Part shown: piece by piece, positions 56,626 to 64,000 of the stretch
Layout: each line of letters opens with the position of its first letter
Numbering within the stretch: the stretch's first letter is position 1
Assembly (NCBI GenBank): GCA_026225945.1
Contig: JAMJFZ010001657.1
Coordinates: forward strand, 3,506,001-3,570,000
Origin: Cricetomys ansorgei
Lineage: Eukaryota; Chordata; Mammalia; Rodentia; Nesomyidae
Direction: 5' to 3'
DNA length: 64,000 bases
Position numbers and translations under genes: made by a program
Notes under the pieces: generated by a model
Seen by the model: only the letters and a program-made list of their open reading frames with translations
Told to the model about the DNA's origin: nothing
The model's database searches: none

Positions 56626-57600
56626 GTCTCAAAGTCTGAGCTGAATTCAAGGCCATTTGTGTGTTCTCAGTTTATGGAGCAGGGAGGATCGGATCCCCGA
56701 GGCCAATCAATACTGAACAAACCTTCCTTAAGAATGGATGAACCTCAAAGGCATTAAAACACGTGAATGAAGGAAGTCTGACACTGGGGCCAGATATTCT
56801 GATTCGCTTACACTACGCACGCAGGAGAGGTGGCTTTTTTGAGCTGCATAGGAGACAGAGGCTGAGGGAAGGTAGACTTATAGTCTGAGGTTATGGACGA
56901 AAGTTAGAAGTGATGAAAGAGTTCTGGAGGTGGGCGGTGGCAGCCTTTACACAACATGGTGGCTGAATAACGCCACCTAACTGTATCCTCGTAAGTACTT
57001 AAAAGAGTAAGTTTTTCATTTTGCATATTTTACAACAAAATGTCACACGCCTCTGAGAAAGGGGAGTGAAGTGAGGCTAGGTGGTAGCATGTTTGAGCGG
57101 ACAGAGGATTTATGGAAGGGGCTTCGGAGGGAGAGGCGCTTGAGGGAGTGTCTTGCTTCGCAGGGCGTTTGTGCTTCCCACTGCACCTGCTGTCTGCTGC
57201 TCACAGGCATGGTGTGAACAGCTAATGAGGGCTGTACAGAGGGTCCTCTCAGTCCCCGAGGAAAGCCACCACGAATGACCCATCTCTGCCCCTCGGGAAT
57301 CTACCACATTCAGGAATGCTCTCCGGTTTAATTCCCTACCTGTGGCTCCCTCTGGCTGGCCCAGGCTAGCTGAGTGGGCTGTGAAGTAGTACTAGGCAGA
57401 TTCTGTAGAAGAGATGGAGCAACACGTTTGTGAGGGAGGCCGGAGGGAAACCCTGCTCTCCTGGGATGCCTGTGAGGCTGGAGCCCTCACCAGATCCTGG
57501 ACTTAGGATTTCTGCAGATTTCCCCTGCCATCTAAGTATTCTTTCACATGTGTCAGCCCTTCTGATGGGAGCTGGGAGTGGGCACCAAGTCCGTGGGGGG

Positions 57601-57610
57601 CTATTTTTAG
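57601..57610 (+). promoter_or_regulatory. MEF2-type site upstream of the candidate Stmn4 exon
   Basis: CTATTTTTAG matches the MEF2 consensus exactly, about 300 bp upstream of the candidate promoter. A single motif is weak evidence, but its place beside a neuronal gene makes it worth listing. Confidence 0.35.
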
Positions 57611-57879
57611 GGTTCATCTGTTTTTCCTGTTGCTCCCCTAAATCCTATATTCTCCCTCCCCCAGATTTGAAAAGCTAAATAGTGTTCTTCCAGTCATTCA
57701 TCCTTCCCCTAGCTTGCAAGCTGCGCTGGCAACCCCACCTTGCCTACCACACCCTCTCTCTTGCCTCCTGGCCATCCTCAACCCCCTCTGCTTCCCCAGC
57801 ACCACTAGCATCGGGGAAAGCAGGCTCTTTGTCTGACATCATCTTCCACTCCCCAGCCTGCTAAGAGTTACTCACTCAG

Positions 57880-58060
57880 GCAATCCCTGCTCCACCAGAG
57901 ACTGTCCAATTGCCAAGCAACCCACTGTTAGCCAATCAGGGAGCTTGGAGGTGATGTCATGGCGAGAGCCTAGCAGTGGTGCTGATGTTGAGAGAAGCCC
58001 AGGGTACCACTAATTGAGGGAGTGAGAAGAGAGCAGCTCGCTTTGGAAACCGGACTGCAG
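57880..58060 (+). promoter_or_regulatory. Stmn4: Candidate Stmn4 core promoter and non-coding exon 1
   Basis: This block has an X-box-like TTGCCAAGCAAC at about 57910, a CCAAT box (GCCAATCA) near 57932 and a CRE-like TGATGTCAT near 57953. It ends in a perfect donor CAG|gtaagt with the exon edge at 58060. STMN4 follows TRIM35 in the same orientation in mammals (established gene order), and its start codon lies in a later exon. I see no stathmin coding sequence before 64 kb, so assignment rests on position, motifs and the donor. The 5' edge of the exon is unknown. Confidence 0.5.
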
Positions 58061-59560
58061 GTAAGTAGAACTGAGATGCTGATAATCGGAGGGTTTTTCA
58101 AATAAAAGAAAGAGAACGGCAGCCACAGACCGGGAGAAAGGAGGGGTCTGATGTCTATTGTGTTGCCTTTGGTTTCACTCGGTCGATTAAACTTTAGCAA
58201 ATCCTGGGTGGGTGGGGGAAGTAGGGTGAGGCAAAATGACGGCGCTTGAGGAGGGGTGAGGGTGGTCTCTGGGTGTCATTTTTATTCCAGATGAGTGGGA
58301 CACGTCGGAGGTTCATGCTGAGTTGTTCCTGCATAAAAACAGGTTTTGCTTTTGAGAAAGGAAGGTTTGTTGCAGCTCAGCTAGCTCTGGGGCTGCTCTG
58401 ACTGAAGACCCCATTCTAGCGGGAGATGCTCTGCTTTTGACATTTTCATGTGCTCCTTTTGTTGTTGTTCTTTGGTTTGTTTTTGTTTGTTTGTTTTTTT
58501 TTGGCACTGCCTTTTCTTTCTCCTTTAGCTACTTGCAGTCTTACTTTTTCTCTCGGCTCTAAGGATACAGTGAGATCATCCCCTCTCGCTAGCCCCGCCC
58601 CACCCTGAGGTCAACCTAATTCTAACTGGCTCCGCAACTGGCTTTAAGGCAGAGGATGCAAGCTTACAGGACTGCCACACCCAGGTTCTCTGATCCTTGG
58701 GTCCTTGACCAGTCACAGATAGCCCCTTCTCACTCAGCCTACCACCCCAGCCGGGAGTTTTAGCATCTTTTCCCCTTCCCTCATCCAAGGACCCAGAGCT
58801 TTGATGCCCAGCAGATAGCTGTGTCTCCACGTGGCAGGGCTGTCTTTGTTTTATTTCTCCCAAGAACACAGTCAGGTGTGGAGGAGCTTCATTGTCACCC
58901 AACCTGGGCAGTTCTTAGGGGTGCCTTCTTAGAGGAAAGGTCAGATAGCCTTAGTCTTAGTCACCCTGTCTAAAGATCCCAGGCAAGGAGACCCTATGTC
59001 CCAACACCATGAGGACTGCAGATGGGATGACTTGGTGTTGATATGCTGGAGTTCTGAGCAGGGAAGGGTAGAGATGGAATGTGGGAGAATCTGTCTCTCC
59101 TAAGGCTGAAGCCCCTTGGGGAGGAGAGTTCTCCCTCAGGTGGGTGCTTGGGAGATGAGATCATGCACCAGATGTGGAGATAAAGACAGCAGCAGCGGAG
59201 GGAAGCAAAGGCAGAGGGGGCAGGTCAATGCACAGCCTGAAGGCAGCCACAGCCTCCCAGTCCCCTGTCCTTGCCCCTAGCCCACCTTGATCCCTGCCTT
59301 GTGGGCAGAACTGTGTTCTTGGTCTTTTCTCAAACTGCCAAGATCTCTCTAGCTGGCCCCAGATTTCTTCTTTGCTTCAGCTCCACCTAGCCACATCTGG
59401 AACACCTGGGAAGAGACTTGGGAGCTTTGCTCTAGGTGGGTCCATCACAGAGTCCGCTGCCTTGCGGGAAGTGAGATTCCCATCACCGATGGCCCTATGG
59501 GAAGCTGGATGACCACCCAGCAGACATATACTAGACATCTCTGTGTTACTGTGCAGGTTA
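58061..59560 (+). other. Putative Stmn4 intron 1, start
   Basis: Follows the donor gtaagt. No acceptor and coding exon of stathmin type is seen. Confidence 0.4.
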
Positions 59561-59564
59561 ATCC

Positions 59565-59900
59565 AGACCAGGGCTTTTGAACTGCGGGCTGGAATCCAAC
59601 TAGTGGATAATAAAATCAATTTTGTAAAATGTAACTGATATTTAAAAAATAAAATTGGACAAGATAGAGCAGGGAAGAAAAAGACAGAACAACACAGCTC
59701 ATATACTAGCTTGTGTTTCTTGTGCCTTTTTAGTTCTATATCTTTAGCTAGGCGTATATTTGTGAATCTATGCACATACGTTGCTATCCAAATACATATG
59801 TGTGTTCATGTCGTAGAGTTCTTATGCTGGGTCATGACATAAAATCTAGCTTTCATTGTAGATTACAGTCAATAAATAGTTGAGAATCATTGAGCTAAGT
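59565..59900 (+). mobile_element. hAT-like DNA transposon relic
   Basis: gcttttgaactgcgggctgg, actagtggataataaaatca and the closing agttgagaatcattgagct look like a Charlie-type element with imperfect inverted ends. Confidence 0.5.
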
Positions 59901-60124
59901 GACTTCTGGTTGTCTCTTCCAGCCCCAACCCTGAAATTTTATGGAAAATTCAATAAGCTGAGCATTTTTTTTTTCAGTTTAAAATTTTTAGTTTAGTAGT
60001 AAAATGTCATCAACATGAAAATGACTAGCTTCATTATTTTAAGTGGGCAATGTTGTCCGTTCAGTGTTAGAAATCTTTTCGTCCCGCGGACTGGAGACTG
60101 TGAACCTGTTAAATACCCATTTTC

Positions 60125-60292
60125 CTAATTGCCGTTGCCCCATATTGGCAACCCTCACTCTGCTTTCTACCTCTGCATGTGACTCTGCCAGATGTCTCAT
60201 AGCAATGGAATCACACACCATTTTCTGGCTTATTTTACTCGGTCTGACGTTTTCTGGTTTCATCCACGTTGCAGACTGTGTGCCCTGTCCCC
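60125..60292 (+). mobile_element. Ancient L1M-type 3' UTR fragment
   Basis: ctctgcttt(c)tacctctgcatg, gtctcatagcaatggaatca, ggtttcatccacgttgcaga. Confidence 0.7.
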
Positions 60293-60454
60293 AGATACTA
60301 GTTAAGTAACCCAAAATACAGTGAAATCTCAGTCTTGTTTAACCAGAAAGGACGTTTGTTTGGCGGCATGCTGTTCTGAAGCGTTCCTAAAGCTAGAGAA
60401 CTTTGACCCTGGCAGCACCCACATCTCACAGGCTGTTGAACAGACATACCACAA

Positions 60455-60770
60455 TTGCTCCTTTCCATGGTTTCACTTTCCTTTGCCTCAGCTATCCAAA
60501 ATCCCTTACATCCAAAGATATCAAATGGGAATTTCCAAGAATAAAAGCAATCCAGGCATTTTAGGTAATTTTGACCAGTATAATGTTATTATTGCTTTAT
60601 TTAATAATTATTGTTGTAGGTCTTTAATTGTGCCTTATGTATATGGATTCTACTTTATCCTAAGTATATGTGCATAGAAGTGGGGCATGGTGTACAGACA
60701 GTTCAGCACTGTCTGGGGTTCCAGCCGTCCAAGGATCCTCTCGGAACACATCTTCTGCAGATGAGAAAGA
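60455..60770 (+). mobile_element. Tigger1-type DNA transposon relic
   Basis: ccatggtttcactttccttt, tatcaaatgggaatttccaa, then actttatcctaagtatatgt and ttccagccgtccaaggatcc follow the Tigger ends. No transposase is intact. Confidence 0.65.
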
Positions 60771-60839
60771 AGGAAACTGGGAAGTGGGAGTGTCTTCTGC
60801 TTTTGTTTGGATGGGTAATGAATTTTTAGGTTTCATTTG

Positions 60840-60932
60840 GCAAAAAAAGATAAAAAACAAAAAGAAAGAAAAAAGAGGGAAAGAAAGGAAAGAAAAGAAA
60901 AGAAAAAAGACAAAAAAAAAAAGAGGAATCTA
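60840..60932 (+). repeat. A-rich (GAAA)n tract
   Basis: Purine-only stretch of AAAG/GAAA units. It may be a SINE or L1 tail, but no body is recognisable. Confidence 0.7.
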
Positions 60933-61044
60933 AAGTCTAAGTGAATCATGCTGCTTTTTCTCTCTTGACTCCTCCCATAACCACATTTGCTTTGTAGGAG
61001 GGAACCAGGTTGGCTGATATTTAAAACAAGCCCGATGGATGGAG

Positions 61045-61130
61045 AGTTAGGGCTGGGGCGCATGTCAGAGTGCTGTCGACCACGCACAAGGTCCTAGGTT
61101 TAGTAGCAAATGTTTAAGACAAAACAAAAC
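61045..61130 (+). repeat. ID-like SINE
   Basis: gttagggctggggcgcatgt, agagtgctgtcgaccacgca, aaggtcctaggtttagtagc then an A-rich tail: the tRNA-Ala/BC1-derived ID pattern, diverged. Confidence 0.7.
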
Positions 61131-64000
61131 CAAGCATGGAAGACTGAGAAACAGACACAGAGAGTAAGATGGTTGGACAGCAAAGGCAGACAAAGCAACT
61201 AGGAAGAGGTGCGGAGAGACGTTGATCTCTACTGCAAGCCAACCATATATAGAGAAGGGTAAAGTCCAAATCTTCCTCCTGTGTCTTGACTTTACACACC
61301 TGGATGTTGAATTATCAAGGTCATCACCAAGGAAGACCTTATTTTTTTCCCCCTGAAACAGAAAGATCCTGTCTTTGTGTGCCACCTGTCTGGGACTTCA
61401 GGTCACAGTCCCCAAGTACCCAAAGGGACTCAGTGCTCTGCTCCACACGCTTCTGTGCTGAATCCTCCCTTGTGGAGTTTGTCATAGATCAGACCAATCA
61501 TGTACCGGCTTCTGCCCCTTCGGATCTGTCCACTTTCTCTGCCTCCCACAACCCACCTCAGACAGTAGTGCCCCCTGGGAGGGGACACACAGCCGTACTG
61601 AGTAGTTGAGGTCGCTAGATTTGGCTTCGATGGGTGAGAAGGCTAGGAGGCAGTATACATGCGCATGGGTAGGGTGGGAGGGACATATGCGTGTGGGCAG
61701 ATGCATATATCTCTATGGCTTTCTTCCTGTTGGGAATAGGACATAAAAACCCAAATGCTAAAAAAACTACTTTTTTAAAATGGCAGGGGAGGCTATTTTC
61801 TGGTTTGTTTGCCCCCCTAACCCCCACCAGATGCTCATTTTGTAAATGGGTGTCTGGTATCTGTATTGCAGGATTCAGGGACAGTAAAATGATCTAAACC
61901 GTGTAATAAACTTAGGGGTCGGGGAGAAAAAACCCTAGGGGAGGGATATGCTGACAGGACAAAGTAGCAGACTTCAGGAGTGATTGGATCTCTAGGATAG
62001 GTTTTCCTGACATGCAACGTCGTGTATAAAGGGGTGTGTGTATACCTCCTGGGAGGTGTGTTACACCATCACACTGTTAAAACACTTGCATTGCTGCTTT
62101 CAGGAATGAGGTCACCAGTGTTGCTCCATGCACAAGTGCCTGCAAGTACCCTTAACTCCACTCCCTTACCTTGTGTCTGGGCCACACTCCTAGCATTCTA
62201 GCTAGCATCCCTGAATGGGAGCTCCTGCCCTGAAATTGACTTCTGGCAGTGATTCCTTTCCATGTATCGAACTGGGAATGAAAATAGCCCACGATGTCCT
62301 ATCACAGCAGATTATTTGGGGCTGCAGGCTTTCCGGCTGTGGTTCCCCATCCCCATCACACCTCTCAACATGGATGGCTGTTAGAGCTGAGACCTTTGCA
62401 GACTCATGTTTCCAGGGTTCTGCTGTTAGCAGGGCAAGAGTCCTAGAAACGCACCCAGAGCTTCCTTTGAAGTCTGTTATGGGCACTCTAGGAGTTCTCG
62501 GCCATGGGCCTGGCAGCGGTTCCTGCTGGAGCCCTTGGAAGCACACTCAATGGCTGATTCAACAAGGGACAGTTTCCAAAACCAGCCAAAAAAAATATAC
62601 CATGTTTTGTCTACCAAGTCTGTGTGTGCTACTTGTCCATCCTTGATGGCACTCTCTCACCCACACTTCCTGAGGATACAAGTTCTGTGTGGACCTGCCA
62701 GAGGCAGGCAGAGCCCCAGCAGAACTCCCAGAGCAGTATGGCGCTCGATTTCCCTCCAGCACCAAACTCTCTGTGGCTATTCCAGTACCTAAGAAAGAGC
62801 TTGGCACGACACTCAACATCCAATAGTGTGGAAGAGTGAAAACCACCCTTGTGAAAGAATAAATTATCTCCTTTGATTTTAAATGCAAATAAAACACATA
62901 CTGCCAATCAGAGCCTCAGGATAGCAGAAGATGAGCAAGGCCATTCCTCTGCAGGAACATAATTTCAGCCCCAAGGGAAGATGTGTAACATTGAAGTCAC
63001 TAGGGAAGTGTGTGGCATCAGGACATAGAATGGTGTCAGCCTGGAGCAGTTTCGTTCTGCACTCTTGTGGTTAGGAGAGCTAGGCTAGAATTCATTACGC
63101 CCACACCCATGAAGTTCCCATCTTGAATCTGCGCCAGAGTCCCTATATTTGTCTTCTAGAACCCTTGCCAGCGACAACTCTATTTAAGCCACTTGGACGT
63201 GCATTAGCTGCTGATCCCTCAGAAATAGTCCACGTGGGTTTTTAAACAGCCCAGTAGCAAGAGCTGGGCGTTTCTCACAGCAACAAAGTACTTACTCACT
63301 CTGCCCACTGCGTGGGCAGTTAGGGATGCTCAAGGGTTGGACATGCACAGGGTAGGTAAGTGGCAACTTATCACTGGAGCACTCAGCACACTGCTGTGCT
63401 CCCCGTATGGCAGGAAGCCTAGAGACTTGGTCCTGCCACAGTACCCTACAACAGCATCCCTCTAGGCATCCATTTCTATCCCGAGGGCAGCTCTGCAGAC
63501 CTCAAAGCAGGCTGTTCTTCGTGTCCCGTTGAAGAGGTGGAAAGGGCTCAGGACAAAGAGGAAAGGCTCACACACTGGAAATCAGGACCTTACGTTCTTG
63601 TTCCTCCTCTACCAATAGCTCACTGTGTAACCTCAGGATCGCTTGTTCCCAGTGAGCACAGCAGCGACATCTTTGGCGGAACAAATGATGTGGTTAGTCA
63701 TGCGCAATCCAGTACCTTGGGCTTACCAACTTCTTCTCATTGAATATGACAGTCCTCGTCTAGCTGTCACTAGGCGGGCCCCTAAGCTCCTCATGGGGAA
63801 CTGTCAGCCCTGTGATTGCCCATCTGGCTGGTATCATACAAAGGCCTCTTTCTTTCCAATCTAACCATCTTTTCTTCTCTCTTCCTGATAGACGGTCCCT
63901 CTCCACACAACAGCCTTGATTCTGCCTCTTCACTATACATCACACTAATTTATTTCATTTGCTGTGTCTGATTGAGTTCTTGGTTGCCTGGCTGCTTGGG
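61131..64000. other. Gene-free stretch to the window end
   Basis: No coding exon is recognised. A weak MIR-like piece lies near 63590-63650. If the exon at 58060 is correct this is within Stmn4 intron 1. Confidence 0.4.

Larger units (their letters stand above)
54363..57600. other. Flank upstream of the candidate Stmn4 promoter
   Basis: Repeat-poor apart from a (GT)n run at 55566-55605 and the B1 at 56456-56625. No coding exon is recognised. Confidence 0.5.

Noticed and set aside
58061..64000. Stathmin coding exon within the window
   Set aside because: I looked for the expected N-terminal stathmin-4 coding text after 58 kb and did not find it.

Overview
The window is nuclear DNA from a muroid rodent. 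The evidence is its dense load of rodent SINEs (B1, B2/B3, B4, an ID-like copy), a rodent-type L1 3' end and MT-type LTRs, plus one mammalian gene with GT-AG introns. The gene's encoded protein is very close to mouse TRIM35. The species cannot be fixed by eye; the B3/B4-rich, diverged SINE content would suit a cricetid (hamster, vole, deer mouse) as well as a murid. There are no operons, CRISPR arrays or bacterial features.

Layout. 1-12.4 kb is repeat-filled upstream sequence: an antisense L1 relic broken by SINEs and nested LTRs, an LTR-like repeat at 7.65-8.06 kb, several SINEs and a decayed tRNA-Arg(CCU) copy at 10.41 kb. 12.4-13.2 kb is a CpG island holding the promoter and first coding exon of TRIM35. 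The gene is complete on the + strand in six coding exons (12754-24865, 501 codons), with the standard RING / B-box 2 / coiled coil / PRY-SPRY order. 25-33 kb is SINE-dense flank with an inverted B3 pair. 33-47 kb is intergenic, with two LTR-like insertions (34537-34947 and 35438-35778), a Tigger-type relic and an unexplained CpG-rich patch near 43 kb. At 47332-48447 there is a 1,116-bp array built only of TAC and TGC triplets, lying inside an old L1 3' end. 49-57 kb is intergenic with old repeats. Around 57.6-58.06 kb a promoter-like block ends in a perfect splice donor. From the known mammalian gene order PTK2B - TRIM35 - STMN4 this is best read as the first non-coding exon of Stmn4. No stathmin coding exon is visible before the window ends.

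How it works together. TRIM35 is a RING E3 ubiquitin ligase. Its promoter carries ETS, GC-box, CCAAT and YY1-like motifs typical of a TATA-less housekeeping promoter. In human it lies head to head with the 5' end of PTK2B, so this island may fire in both directions. The proposed Stmn4 promoter carries X-box-like, CCAAT, CRE-like and MEF2-like sites.

The window does not show an obviously new biological system. The most unusual items are the two-letter TAC/TGC array with higher-order structure, the glutamine-rich rodent insertion in the TRIM35 SPRY domain, the two LTR insertions with clear ends, and the CpG-rich patch at 43 kb.
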